Origin: CAYNQN01 sp964530525
GTDB lineage: Bacteria > Actinomycetota > Acidimicrobiia > Acidimicrobiales > Acidimicrobilacustridaceae
Direction: 5' to 3'
Length of the DNA: 11,743 nt
Assembly: GCA_964530525.1 (NCBI GenBank)
Contig: CAZHBH010000065.1
Coordinates: 1-11,743, forward strand
Shown: positions 1 to 6,706 of the stretch, one piece after another
Position numbering within the stretch: position 1 is the stretch's first letter
Layout of the letters: every line of letters begins with the position of its first letter
Notes under the pieces: generated by a model
Database searches by the model: none
The model's input: only the letters and a program-made list of their open reading frames with translations
Told to the model about the DNA's origin: nothing
Program-made: the position numbers and the translations under genes

Positions 1-1769
1 AGGGCCTCCACCAGGCCGTGGAGGCCAAGGAGGGGGTGCGGATCAAGGAGGAGAACCAGACGCTCGCCACCGTCACCCTCCAGAACTACTTCCGCATGTA
101 CGACAAGCTCGCCGGCATGACCGGAACGGCGCTGAGCGACGCCGCCGAGCTGGGCAACACCTACGAGCTGCAGGTGGTCCCCATCCCCACCCACAAGCCG
201 ATGGTCCGCCAGGACAAGCCGGACTTCATCTTCAAGACGGAGGACGCCAAGTTCGCGGCCGTGGTGGACGACATCGAGGAGCGCTACGAGACGGGCCAGC
301 CCGTCCTGGTGGGCACGATCTCCGTAGCGAAGTCCGAGAAGCTGTCGCGCTTGCTCGACAAGCGGGGCATCCCACACGAGGTGCTCAACGCCAAGCAGCA
401 CTTCCGGGAGGCCGAGATCGTCGCCCAGGCAGGCAGGCTCCACGCGGTCACGGTGGCCACCAACATGGCCGGTCGAGGTGTCGACATCCTCCTGGGTGGC
501 AACCCGGAGATCGTCGCCCGGCGCGACGCCGTAGCCGAGGGACTCGATCCCGACAGCGAGGAGGGCCTGGCCCGCATCGCCGAGCTCACCGCCAAGCTCA
601 CCCCGGACTTCAAGGCAGAGGGCGGGAAGGTGCTGGAGCTGGGCGGGCTCTACGTGCTCGGCACCGAGCGCCACGACAGCCGCCGGATCGACAACCAGCT
701 GCGGGGCCGCGCGGGCAGGCAGGGCGACCCGGGTGAGAGCCGCTTCTACCTGTCGCTCGAAGACGAGCTCATGCGCCTGTTCGCAACCGGAGCGATGGCC
801 TGGGTCATGGGCAAGGCCCTCCCGGACGACGCGCCCATCGAGGCCAAGAGCGTCACGAAGGCCATCGAGCGTGCCCAGAACACGGTCGAGCAGCGCAACG
901 CCGAGATCCGCAAGAACGTCCTCAAGTACGACGAGGTGATGAACGAGCAGCGCAAGGTGATCTACCGCCGGCGAGACCAGATCCTCGACTCGGCCGACCT
1001 GCGCGACGAGACCCTCGAGTACATGGCAGAGGCCGTGGACGACGTGATCTCCACGTTCTGCCCCGGCGACGACCCCGCAGATTGGGACGCCGGCGGCCTG
1101 CTGGCAGAGGTCGCTCAGTACTGGCCCACCAGCGCGACCGCCGAGGAGCTGGCCACCCTCGACAGCACCGACCAGCTCTACGAGCGTCTGATGGCCGAGG
1201 GCACGGCGCACTACGAGGAGCGGGAGGAGACGCTCGGCCCCGAGACCATGCGAGAGGTGGAGCGCCAGGTGATGCTGCGCATCATCGACCAGAAGTGGCG
1301 CGAGCACCTCTACGAGATGGACTACCTGCAGGAGGGCATCAACCTGCGGGCCATGGCTCAGAAGGACCCCCTGGTGGAGTGGCAGACGGAGGGGTTCCAG
1401 ATGTTCGGGGCCATGATGTCGGCCATCACGTCGGACTACGTGAAGTACGTGATGCACGCCGACGTGGCCGTGGCCCGCCCTCAGCCCGAGCCTCAGGTGA
1501 GCAACGTCAGCTACACGGCCCCCACGGATCCTTCGGAGTCGGGCGGGACGATGGTGGCAGCCGCCAGGGCGCAGGCGGCTGCGGTGGCCGCCGAGGACGG
1601 CGGATCCGTCACCGCCGGAGTCCCGGGGAGTCCCGGCGCGGCGCAGGTCCAGACCTCCGAAGAGGTCACCCAGCAGCCGGTCGTCAAGAGCGATTGGGAC
1701 CGCACGGGCCGCAACGAGCCGTGCCCCTGCGGCTCTGGCAAGAAGTACAAGGTCTGCCACGGTCGCTGA
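1..1769 (+). CDS. secA: Preprotein translocase ATPase SecA (5' truncated)
   Basis: SecA is the ATPase motor that drives unfolded preproteins through the SecYEG channel. The reading frame is open to the left edge: codons from nt 3 read GLHQAVEAKEGV, a conserved SecA stretch, so the true start lies outside. About 588 residues are visible. Numbering from the GTG codon at 18, the landmarks are YDKLAGMTGTA (28-38), VATNMAGRGVDILLGG in nucleotide-binding domain 2 (146-161), the arginine-finger helicase motif QLRGRAGRQGDPG (227-239), and the helical-scaffold segment around DQKWREHLYEMDYLQ (424-438). A low-complexity Ala/Gly/Val linker (about 490-555) follows. The protein ends in a zinc-binding SEC-C motif, NEPCPCGSGKKYKVCH, with C569, C571, C580 and H581 as likely ligands; this motif is known to bind SecB and/or ribosomes in other bacteria. 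Full SecA is about 900 residues, so roughly the first third is missing. The stop is TGA. Identification is certain; only one copy is visible, so secA1 versus secA2 rests on the SEC-C tail, which favours the canonical SecA. Confidence 0.98.
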   Translation, partial: GLHQAVEAKEGVRIKEENQTLATVTLQNYFRMYDKLAGMTGTALSDAAELGNTYELQVVPIPTHKPMVRQDKPDFIFKTEDAKFAAVVDDIEERYETGQPVLVGTISVAKSEKLSRLLDKRGIPHEVLNAKQHFREAEIVAQAGRLHAVTVATNMAGRGVDILLGGNPEIVARRDAVAEGLDPDSEEGLARIAELTAKLTPDFKAEGGKVLELGGLYVLGTERHDSRRIDNQLRGRAGRQGDPGESRFYLSLEDELMRLFATGAMAWVMGKALPDDAPIEAKSVTKAIERAQNTVEQRNAEIRKNVLKYDEVMNEQRKVIYRRRDQILDSADLRDETLEYMAEAVDDVISTFCPGDDPADWDAGGLLAEVAQYWPTSATAEELATLDSTDQLYERLMAEGTAHYEEREETLGPETMREVERQVMLRIIDQKWREHLYEMDYLQEGINLRAMAQKDPLVEWQTEGFQMFGAMMSAITSDYVKYVMHADVAVARPQPEPQVSNVSYTAPTDPSESGGTMVAAARAQAAAVAAEDGGSVTAGVPGSPGAAQVQTSEEVTQQPVVKSDWDRTGRNEPCPCGSGKKYKVCHGR

Positions 1770-1799
1770 CCGACGGCACCTAGACCCGGGAACCTGTCC

Positions 1800-1895
1800 A
1801 TGAGCTCGCCCCCCGCCAACTCTCCCGACGAGGAACTGCGGTGCGACGCTCCGGGCGTCCCCGCCGAAGCACCGGTATGGACGTGGCTGCGATGA
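1800..1895 (+). CDS. Possible 31-codon leader ORF upstream of prfB
   Basis: An ATG at 1800 opens a 31-codon frame (starts MSSPPANSPDEELRC, ends PVWTWLR) that stops at TGA 1893-1895. That stop overlaps an in-frame prfB ATG at 1892 as ATGA, the classic arrangement for translational coupling. A modest GGGA (1788-1791) lies 8 nt before the start. Most of its codons end in G or C, whereas the competing prfB frame over 1841-1876 is arginine-rich and looks less gene-like. The terminator is UGA, the codon read by RF2 itself, so a role in RF2 autoregulation is conceivable but purely inferred. It may equally be chance: short open frames are common in GC-rich DNA. I recognise no peptide family. Confidence 0.25.
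   Translation: MSSPPANSPDEELRCDAPGVPAEAPVWTWLR
1830..1834 (+). promoter_or_regulatory. Shine-Dalgarno-like GAGGA upstream of prfB
   Basis: GAGGA sits 6 nt before GTG 1841, an in-frame but longer prfB start. It is the best ribosome-binding match in the secA-prfB gap and is the main argument for that start over ATG 1877 or ATG 1892, neither of which has a clear site. Confidence 0.4.
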
Positions 1896-3046
1896 GGGAG
1901 CTCTCCGGGGAGCTGGTGGCGCTCGGCGAGCGCGTGGAGGCCGCTCGGGGCTACCTGCGCATCGAGGAGCTCTCGGCCCTGCGGCCCCAGCTGGAGGTGG
2001 AGGCCTCTCGCCCGGACCTCTGGGACGATCCGGAGAGGGCCAGGAAGGTCACAGCCGAGTTGGCCGCGGTGACCGACGACATCGAGCTCTACGAGCGGTT
2101 GTCGTCGACGCTCGAGGACGCCCAGACCCTGCAGGCCCTGGGCCTGGAAGAGGGTGACGACTCGGTCGAGCCCGACGTGGTCGCCGCCATGGGATCGCTG
2201 CGCACCGAGCTGGAGGAGCTGGAGCTGCGAGCGCTGTTCACAGGTGAGCACGACGAGGCCGACGCCATCGTGGAGGTGCACTCCGGGGCAGGCGGCACCG
2301 ACTCGCAGGACTGGGCCGAGATGCTGCTTCGCATGTACCTGCGATGGGCGGAGCACCGTGGTTTCAAGGTGGAGCTGGACGAGGTCCAGGCTGGGCAGGA
2401 GGCCGGCATCACGTCGGCGACCTTCGTGGTGCACGGTCGCTACGCCACCGGCTGGCTCCGCTCGGAGCGCGGTGTGCACAGGCTGGTGCGGATCTCCCCG
2501 TTCGACAGCAACGCCCGCCGCCACACCGCCTTCGCTTCCGTCTCGATGGTCCCGTTCCTCGACGAGGACGACACGGAGGTCGTCATCGACGAGAAGGACC
2601 TGCGGATCGACACCTACCGCTCTTCGGGCGCGGGAGGTCAGCACGTGAACGTGACCGACTCCGCGGTGAGGATCACGCACCTGCCCACCGGGATCGTCAC
2701 CTCCTGCCAGAACGAGCGCAGTCAGCACCAGAACAAGGAGCGCGCCATGCAGATCCTGCGCGCCAAGCTGGCCGATCTCCAGAGGGCGGAGCGGGCCGCC
2801 GAGCTGGCCGCCATCGGGGGCGAGCAGAAGCGGGTGGAGTGGGGGAGCCAGATACGTTCCTACGTCCTGCACCCGTACCAGCAGGTCAAAGACCTCCGGT
2901 CCGGCTTCGAGGTGGGCAACGTGACCGCCGTCCTCGACGGCGAGCTCGACGGCCTGATGGAGGCGTACCTCCGCTGGGAGCGCAGCGAGGCGGCCGCATC
3001 GGGTGCTGGGGATGCCCCGGATCCTTCTGAGAATGCTGTAACGTAA
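1877..3046 (+). CDS. prfB: Peptide chain release factor 2 (RF2)
   Basis: RF2 recognises UGA and UAA in the ribosomal A site and triggers peptide release. From ATG 1877 the protein has 389 residues. It shows the SPF stop-codon-recognition tripeptide (207-209, in RISPFDSNARRH), which separates RF2 from RF1, and the universal catalytic GGQ (253-255, in SSGAGGQHVN). TGIVTSCQNERSQHQNK follows. The conserved WDDPERA of domain 1 begins at residue 49. The start is uncertain: ATG 1877 or ATG 1892 gives an N-terminus of the usual length, while GTG 1841 has the best Shine-Dalgarno (GAGGA, 1830-1834) but adds a 12-residue Arg-rich extension. No programmed frameshift is present: at the equivalent site the frame runs straight through as R-G-Y-L-R (1946-1960). 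The gene lies 107 nt after secA and 8 nt before ftsE, in the order usual for actinobacteria. The stop is TAA. Confidence 0.97.
   Translation: MDVAAMRELSGELVALGERVEAARGYLRIEELSALRPQLEVEASRPDLWDDPERARKVTAELAAVTDDIELYERLSSTLEDAQTLQALGLEEGDDSVEPDVVAAMGSLRTELEELELRALFTGEHDEADAIVEVHSGAGGTDSQDWAEMLLRMYLRWAEHRGFKVELDEVQAGQEAGITSATFVVHGRYATGWLRSERGVHRLVRISPFDSNARRHTAFASVSMVPFLDEDDTEVVIDEKDLRIDTYRSSGAGGQHVNVTDSAVRITHLPTGIVTSCQNERSQHQNKERAMQILRAKLADLQRAERAAELAAIGGEQKRVEWGSQIRSYVLHPYQQVKDLRSGFEVGNVTAVLDGELDGLMEAYLRWERSEAAASGAGDAPDPSENAVT
3039..3044 (+). promoter_or_regulatory. Possible -10 element before ftsE
   Basis: TAACGT matches the actinobacterial TAnnnT -10 consensus and ends 10 nt before the ftsE ATG, inside the last codons of prfB. 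If used, transcription would begin about 3-4 nt before the start codon. That would fit the lack of any Shine-Dalgarno in the 8-nt prfB-ftsE gap. No convincing -35 is visible. Confidence 0.25.
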
Positions 3047-3054
3047 CCGCAACA

Positions 3055-3732
3055 ATGATCAAGCTCGAGAACGTCACCAAGACCTACAAGGGCAACGTCA
3101 CCGCCCTCGACCGGGCGCAGCTGGAGATCCAGAAGGGCGAGTTCGTCTTCCTCGTGGGCGCATCCGGCTCCGGCAAGTCCACCTTCATCCGCCTGCTCAA
3201 TCGCGAGGAGACGGCAGAGGAGGGCCGGATATACGTCGCGGGCAAGAACATCTCCGAGCTCTCCTCCTGGAAGGTCCCCTTCCTGCGCCGCAACATCGGC
3301 ACGGTCCACCAGGACTTCAAGCTCCTCTCGAACAAGACGGTCTTCGAGAACGTCGGCTTCGCCCTGGAGGTGATCGGCCGCTCCCGCAGCGTCATCCGCA
3401 CCCAGGTGCCGGCGATACTCGACCTGGTGGGGCTGGAGGACAAGGCGAACCGCTTCCCCGACGAGCTCTCGGGCGGCGAGCAGCAGAGGGTCTCCATAGC
3501 GCGTGCGTTCGTGAACCGGCCGCTTATCCTCCTGGCCGACGAGCCCACCGGAAACCTCGACCCGTCCACCTCCGTCGGGATCATGCGCCTGCTCGACCGG
3601 ATCAACAAGACGGGCACGACAGTGGTGATGGCAACCCACGACCGGGGAATCGTCGACACCATGCGGCGCCGGGTGATCGAGCTCGACCGGGGTCAGGTAG
3701 TGCGCGACCAGGCCCGCGGCGTCTACGAGTAG
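3055..3732 (+). CDS. ftsE: Cell division ATP-binding protein FtsE
   Basis: FtsE is the cytoplasmic ATPase of the FtsEX complex. FtsEX does not transport a substrate; it uses ATP hydrolysis to switch on periplasmic or extracellular peptidoglycan hydrolases at the septum. The 225-residue length is typical. All ABC ATPase motifs are intact: Walker A GASGSGKST (35-43, K41), Q-loop Q86 in HQDFKLL, signature LSGGEQQR (138-145), Walker B LILLADEPTGNLD (157-169, E163 catalytic) and switch histidine H195 in ATHD. The VHQDFKLL segment is characteristic of FtsE within its family. The start ATG lies 8 nt after the prfB stop. No Shine-Dalgarno is visible before it (the spacer is ACCGCAAC in essence), so it is translated by coupling to prfB or from a near-leaderless transcript. 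ftsX follows after 12 nt. Confidence 0.97.
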   Translation: MIKLENVTKTYKGNVTALDRAQLEIQKGEFVFLVGASGSGKSTFIRLLNREETAEEGRIYVAGKNISELSSWKVPFLRRNIGTVHQDFKLLSNKTVFENVGFALEVIGRSRSVIRTQVPAILDLVGLEDKANRFPDELSGGEQQRVSIARAFVNRPLILLADEPTGNLDPSTSVGIMRLLDRINKTGTTVVMATHDRGIVDTMRRRVIELDRGQVVRDQARGVYE

Positions 3733-3744
3733 GGGCGAAGTGCG

Positions 3745-4641
3745 ATGGCAGTGAAGCTCGACTACGTAGCCAGGGAGACCGCCTCGAACCTGGGCCGGAA
3801 CCTGACCATCTCGATCGCCACGATCCTCACGGTTGCCGTGTCGCTCTCGCTGGTCGGCTTCTCGCTGATGCTGCGCTCCGCTGTGAGCAACGCCACCGCT
3901 CGCTGGCAGGGCGGCATCGAGTTCGTGGTGTTCATGAACGCGGACGCCACCCAGGACCAGCTCGACGTGGTGCGTCGGGACCTGGAGGACAGCCCCGACG
4001 TGGAGGACTTCACCTTCGTCGACAAGGAAGCTGCCTACGAGGAGTTCAAGGTCCTGTTCGAGGAGACGCCCGAGATGATCGACACCGTCTCGCCCGACAT
4101 CCTCCCGCCGTCGTACCGGGTGGTGCCGGTGAACAAGGAGGCGGAGGTCATCCAGGCGCTCGCCGAGCGCTTCGAGACCAGGCCCGGCGTGCGCCAGGTG
4201 GCCCTCGCCTCGGAGACCATCAAGATCATCCAGGACTTCAGCGGATGGGTGACCGGGGTGGTGCTCGTGGTGGCCATGGTCCTGCTGCTCTCGGCGGGCT
4301 TGCTGATAGTGAACGCCATCCGCATGGCCATGTTCGCCCGGCGGCGCGAGATAGAGGTGATGAAGCTCGTCGGCGCCACCAACTGGTTCATCCGGGTCCC
4401 GTTCATGGTCGAGGGTCTCATCCAGGGCGTCCTGGGAGCCGCAATCGCGATGGGGTCGATGGCCGTGCTCTGGCCCTTGTTCGCCCGCTCGCTCCCGAAC
4501 CCGGACGATTTCCCGCTCCTCAACGGCTTCGTGGTGTTCACGGGTGAGAACATCCTCATCTACGCCCTGATCGGAATCGTGGGCTGCCTCGTCGGCGCCG
4601 TCGGCGCCGGAGTAGCCGTCACCAGGTTCCTCGACGTCTGA
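3745..4641 (+). CDS. ftsX: Cell division membrane protein FtsX
   Basis: FtsX is the membrane partner of FtsE and carries the extracellular domain that contacts and activates cell-wall hydrolases. The 298-residue protein has the expected layout: a cytoplasmic N-terminus with RETASNLGRNL, TM1 (about 22-44), a large extracellular domain (about 45-168), TM2 (171-193), then TM3 and TM4 (about 217-245 and 270-293). The conserved cytoplasmic loop between TM2 and TM3 reads RRREIEVMKLVGATNWFIR (199-217), the FtsX/MacB-type segment that docks on the ATPase. AGGGG (3731-3735), overlapping the ftsE stop, lies 9 nt before the ATG and is a plausible ribosome-binding site. The hydrolase partner (a CHAP, NlpC or M23 protein often encoded next to ftsEX in actinobacteria) is not in this window, nor is smpB. 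Confidence 0.96.
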   Translation: MAVKLDYVARETASNLGRNLTISIATILTVAVSLSLVGFSLMLRSAVSNATARWQGGIEFVVFMNADATQDQLDVVRRDLEDSPDVEDFTFVDKEAAYEEFKVLFEETPEMIDTVSPDILPPSYRVVPVNKEAEVIQALAERFETRPGVRQVALASETIKIIQDFSGWVTGVVLVVAMVLLLSAGLLIVNAIRMAMFARRREIEVMKLVGATNWFIRVPFMVEGLIQGVLGAAIAMGSMAVLWPLFARSLPNPDDFPLLNGFVVFTGENILIYALIGIVGCLVGAVGAGVAVTRFLDV

Positions 4642-4712
4642 GAGCCGGTAGGTCCGGGTCGTCAGAGGCCCTGGGTCGACGGGCAGGCCCGCCTGGGCAA
4701 AGATCGTCGGCG

Positions 4713-5198
4713 ATGACGGGGGTACTGGAGCAGACGGGCCGCACCTTCTTCGGCCTGGCCGTGCTCACGGGCGACGTGGCTGGCAAGGTGGCACGGCGGC
4801 TGGGGGAGGCCGCGGCTACGACCGGGGGAGAGGTGATCAGCGACGTCGCTGCTGCGGTCGTGCGGCGGGTCGACCTGAGACCGATCGTCGACCAGGTGGT
4901 GGCCCAGGTCGACTTCGATCCCATCGTCTCCAAGGTCATCGACGGGCTCGACATGGGCACGATCGTCGACGAGGTGATGGGCGAGATGCGGATGGGGAGC
5001 CTGGTGATGGACGCAACCGGCGGGCTCACCTCCGACCTCGTCGGCGACATGCGAGAGAAGGGCGTGGAGGCGGATGCCCTGGTGGAGCGGCTTGTGAACA
5101 AGGTCTTGCGTCGGCGCCTGGGCACGCTTCCCGAGGTGGGCCTGCCCGAAGGCGCTCCGCCGGAGACGGGCCCCTCGGCCGGCGGCCATGGGGGTTGA
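4713..5198 (+). CDS. Hypothetical protein made of 13-residue repeats
   Basis: I do not recognise a named family. The 161-residue product has a mildly hydrophobic N-terminus (TFFGLAVLTGDVAG, 11-24) that is too short and broken for a confident signal peptide or membrane helix. A repeat block follows at 40-130. The clearest units are VDLRPIVDQVVAQ (53-65), VDFDPIVSKVIDG (66-78), LDMGTIVDEVMGE (79-91) and VEADALVERLVNK (118-130), all in one 13-residue register. Hydrophobic residues fall at unit positions 1, 3, 6, 7, 10 and 11, often with D at 2, so each unit could be a short amphipathic helix. The last 25 residues are Pro/Gly-rich and probably disordered. There is no cysteine and no enzyme motif. 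The gene starts 71 nt after ftsX with no strong Shine-Dalgarno, and it overlaps the RDD gene by 11 nt, so the two are probably co-translated. From experience, similar Asp/Val repeat segments occur next to or within RDD proteins of actinobacteria. A membrane-surface or partner-binding role is inference. Confidence 0.85.
   Translation: MTGVLEQTGRTFFGLAVLTGDVAGKVARRLGEAAATTGGEVISDVAAAVVRRVDLRPIVDQVVAQVDFDPIVSKVIDGLDMGTIVDEVMGEMRMGSLVMDATGGLTSDLVGDMREKGVEADALVERLVNKVLRRRLGTLPEVGLPEGAPPETGPSAGGHGG
4830..5102 (+). repeat. Seven in-register 39-nt units encoding 13-residue repeats
   Basis: Protein residues 40-130 divide into seven 13-residue units (40-52, 53-65, 66-78, 79-91, 92-104, 105-117, 118-130) with no insertion or deletion. 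Units 2, 3, 4 and 7 share the pattern [VL]-[DE]-x-x-x-[IL]-V-x-x-[VL]-[VIM]-x-x. Units 1, 5 and 6 are degenerate. The DNA units have diverged, so this is an old protein-level duplication rather than a recent tandem DNA repeat. Confidence 0.7.
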
Positions 5199-5802
5199 CC
5201 CGGAGGTGGCCGGCGCGGCCGCCCCGGACCTCCCGTCCGTCCCGTCCGACTCCCTCGATGAGGTGCAGGGCCGGCGTGCCGGGTTCGTGACCCGTGGGAT
5301 CGCCTTCGTCATCGACTTCTTCTGCGTGCTGGCCGCGTTCCCGCTGATCATGTGGGGCATCGGCATCACCGTGGCGGTGATGAACTTCAGCGCCCCGGAG
5401 TACCCGCAGGTTGCAGCCGCTGTGGCGAGCTGCCTCCAGCTCGGGATCATGTTCGTCTACTTCGTGGGCCCGTGGGCCATCACGGGTCGGACCATCGGGC
5501 AGGGAGTCATGGGCTTGCGGGTGGTGGGTCGGCGCAAGGTCCGGGTGAACCTGCTGCAGGCGGCGGTGAGGTGGTTCGTCCTCTTCCTGACGCTCTTCGT
5601 GATCGGACCCCTGTGGCTCGCCCTGAGCGGCAAGCGCCTTGCGTTGCACGACCGCGCGTCGCGCACCCAGGTGCTCTACGAGCGCTCTCCTCGCAGGACT
5701 CACGTCCGCGTCGAGGGCTCAGCTGGCAGAATGGAGGGGACCCTCGCCCCGCAGGGACGTTCGCGGGGAAGCACCCCTCCCAAGGAGCCGAGCGATGCCT
5801 AA
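5188..5802 (+). CDS. RDD family membrane protein
   Basis: RDD proteins are small multi-helix membrane proteins of mostly unknown role; some have been linked to ion exchange. The 204-residue product has a cytoplasmic head (1-30), then the RDD domain: AGFVTRGIAFVIDFF with the defining Arg36 and Asp43, TM1 (about 38-66), TM2 (about 76-98), the conserved GRTIGQGVMGLRVV loop (100-113), TM3 (about 126-147), and the closing RLALHDRASRTQV with His154-Asp155 (150-162). A 40-residue hydrophilic Arg/Ser/Gly/Pro tail follows that is not part of the domain. The start ATG lies inside the preceding repeat gene (11-nt overlap), suggesting translational coupling. The 3' end overlaps the next gene's ATG by 8 nt and contains that gene's ribosome-binding site. 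Family assignment is firm; substrate and function cannot be read from the sequence. Confidence 0.88.
   Translation: MGVDPEVAGAAAPDLPSVPSDSLDEVQGRRAGFVTRGIAFVIDFFCVLAAFPLIMWGIGITVAVMNFSAPEYPQVAAAVASCLQLGIMFVYFVGPWAITGRTIGQGVMGLRVVGRRKVRVNLLQAAVRWFVLFLTLFVIGPLWLALSGKRLALHDRASRTQVLYERSPRRTHVRVEGSAGRMEGTLAPQGRSRGSTPPKEPSDA
5747..5768 (+). other. Small GC-rich hairpin before the Bax inhibitor-1 gene
   Basis: CCCCGC (5747-5752) and GCGGGG (5763-5768) are perfect complements with a 10-nt loop. They lie 14 nt upstream of the AAGGAG ribosome-binding site of the downstream gene, within the end of the RDD gene. It has no U tract, so it is not a terminator; a role in mRNA structure is possible but may be chance at this GC content. 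Confidence 0.25.
5782..5787 (+). promoter_or_regulatory. Ribosome-binding site AAGGAG
   Basis: AAGGAG lies 7 nt before ATG 5795 and fixes the start of the Bax inhibitor-1 gene there, rather than at the longer in-frame start at 5639, which would add 52 Arg/Ser-rich residues lying across the RDD gene. Confidence 0.8.
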
Positions 5803-6682
5803 CCCAGTACTCAGCCCCGACCGCTGGAAGACCCACGTACCGGAGGGCGAAGCAGGATGGGCCGCCCCCCAGGGCGCCGGCAACGGCGCAGCTGCGGGCG
5901 CTACCTCGGGCAAGGTCGTCGGCGAGGCCCGCCCGATCGACCGCCCACCGGTCACCGGAACCGGCCGCAGGATGACCGTGGGGGGCACCTTCTCGGCCAC
6001 CGCCGTGCTCCTCCTGTGCATCCTCGTCACGGGCGCCGTCGGGTGGTCGCAGGTGAGCCAGTCCACCGAGGTGGTGGGCGAGCTCATCCCCGGCCAGGAA
6101 CCGCAGACCCAGGTGGTCACGAGCTACCCGGGATGGGTGTTCCTGCCCATGCTGGTGGGCTTCGGCCTGGCCTTCCTCACGATCTTCAAGCCCACCTGGG
6201 CCCGGGTCACCGCACCCCTCTACGCCCTCTGCTTCGGCTTCGCCATCGGGGCAATCTCGCACATGTTCAACCTGCAGTTCGACGGCATCGTGCTCCAGGC
6301 CATCGGTGCCACCCTCGGCGTGTTCCTGGTGATGCTCTTCCTCTACGCCACCCGCATCATCAAGGTGACCTCCAAGTTCGTCCTGGGCGTGGTGGCGGCC
6401 ACCGGAGGCATCTTCGTCCTCTACCTGGCGGGCGCCATCGCCTCCATCTTCGGGGCCGACATCGCCTTCTGGAACGAGCCCACACCGCTGGGCATCGGCA
6501 TCAGCGTGGTCATCGTGATCGTGGCCGCCCTCAACCTGGCGATCGACTTCAACTTCATCGAGCAGGCCGTGCGCTCGGGCGCCCCCAAGTCGATGGAGTG
6601 GTACGGGGCGTTCGGCCTCACCGTCACCCTGGTGTGGCTCTACCTCGAGCTGCTCAGGCTGCTCAGCCTGCTCCGCCAGTGA
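5795..6682 (+). CDS. Bax inhibitor-1/YccA-like seven-helix membrane protein
   Basis: The 295-residue product fits the actinobacterial branch of the Bax inhibitor-1 superfamily (the group that begins with 'NPVLS'). The superfamily is related to human BI-1 and Bacillus YetJ, a pH-sensitive calcium leak channel. Whether this branch conducts calcium is not shown. A polar Gly/Ala/Pro-rich N-terminus (1-58) precedes seven hydrophobic segments at about 64-84, 115-131, 137-157, 167-185, 194-219, 232-252 and 270-292. Conserved family signatures include APLYALCFGFAIGAISHMFN (139 onward), ATRIIKVTSKF (185-195) and LNLAIDFNFIEQAV with acidic D251 and E256 near the last helices. The start is set by AAGGAG 7 nt upstream. 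It overlaps the RDD stop by 8 nt and likely shares a transcript with it. The next gene is convergent, 24 nt away, and no clear terminator hairpin with a U tract is visible in that gap. Confidence 0.88.
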   Translation: MPNPVLSPDRWKTHVPEGEAGWAAPQGAGNGAAAGATSGKVVGEARPIDRPPVTGTGRRMTVGGTFSATAVLLLCILVTGAVGWSQVSQSTEVVGELIPGQEPQTQVVTSYPGWVFLPMLVGFGLAFLTIFKPTWARVTAPLYALCFGFAIGAISHMFNLQFDGIVLQAIGATLGVFLVMLFLYATRIIKVTSKFVLGVVAATGGIFVLYLAGAIASIFGADIAFWNEPTPLGIGISVVIVIVAALNLAIDFNFIEQAVRSGAPKSMEWYGAFGLTVTLVWLYLELLRLLSLLRQ

Positions 6683-6706
6683 TCAGCGGCCGGCTGCCCT
6701 CCTCGG

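Noticed and set aside
1890..1897. Programmed frameshift joining the upstream ORF to prfB
   Set aside because: Moving from that frame to prfB needs a -1 or +2 step, not the +1 of known RF2 sites, and there is no slippery CTT TGA or AGGGGG stimulator.
1511..3055. Long - strand open frame of 514 codons opposite prfB
   Set aside because: It is antisense to a certain prfB and the end of secA; its product is His/Leu/Arg-rich low complexity with no family motif, as expected for GC-rich shadow frames.
4642..4712. Possible terminator or promoter in the 71-nt gap after ftsX
   Set aside because: Only a 5-bp CAGGC/GCCTG repeat with a 2-nt loop and no U tract; no TAnnnT element at a sensible spacing from ATG 4713.
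5639..5794. Longer in-frame start for the Bax inhibitor-1 gene
   Set aside because: It would add 52 Arg/Ser-rich residues across the RDD gene, while ATG 5795 has a perfect AAGGAG at 7 nt and the family-typical MPNPVLS start.
6655..6670. CAGGCTG-CT-CAGCCTG inverted repeat as a terminator of the Bax inhibitor-1 gene
   Set aside because: The loop is only 2 nt, there is no U tract, and it lies inside the coding sequence (Leu-rich codons), so it is better explained by coding.
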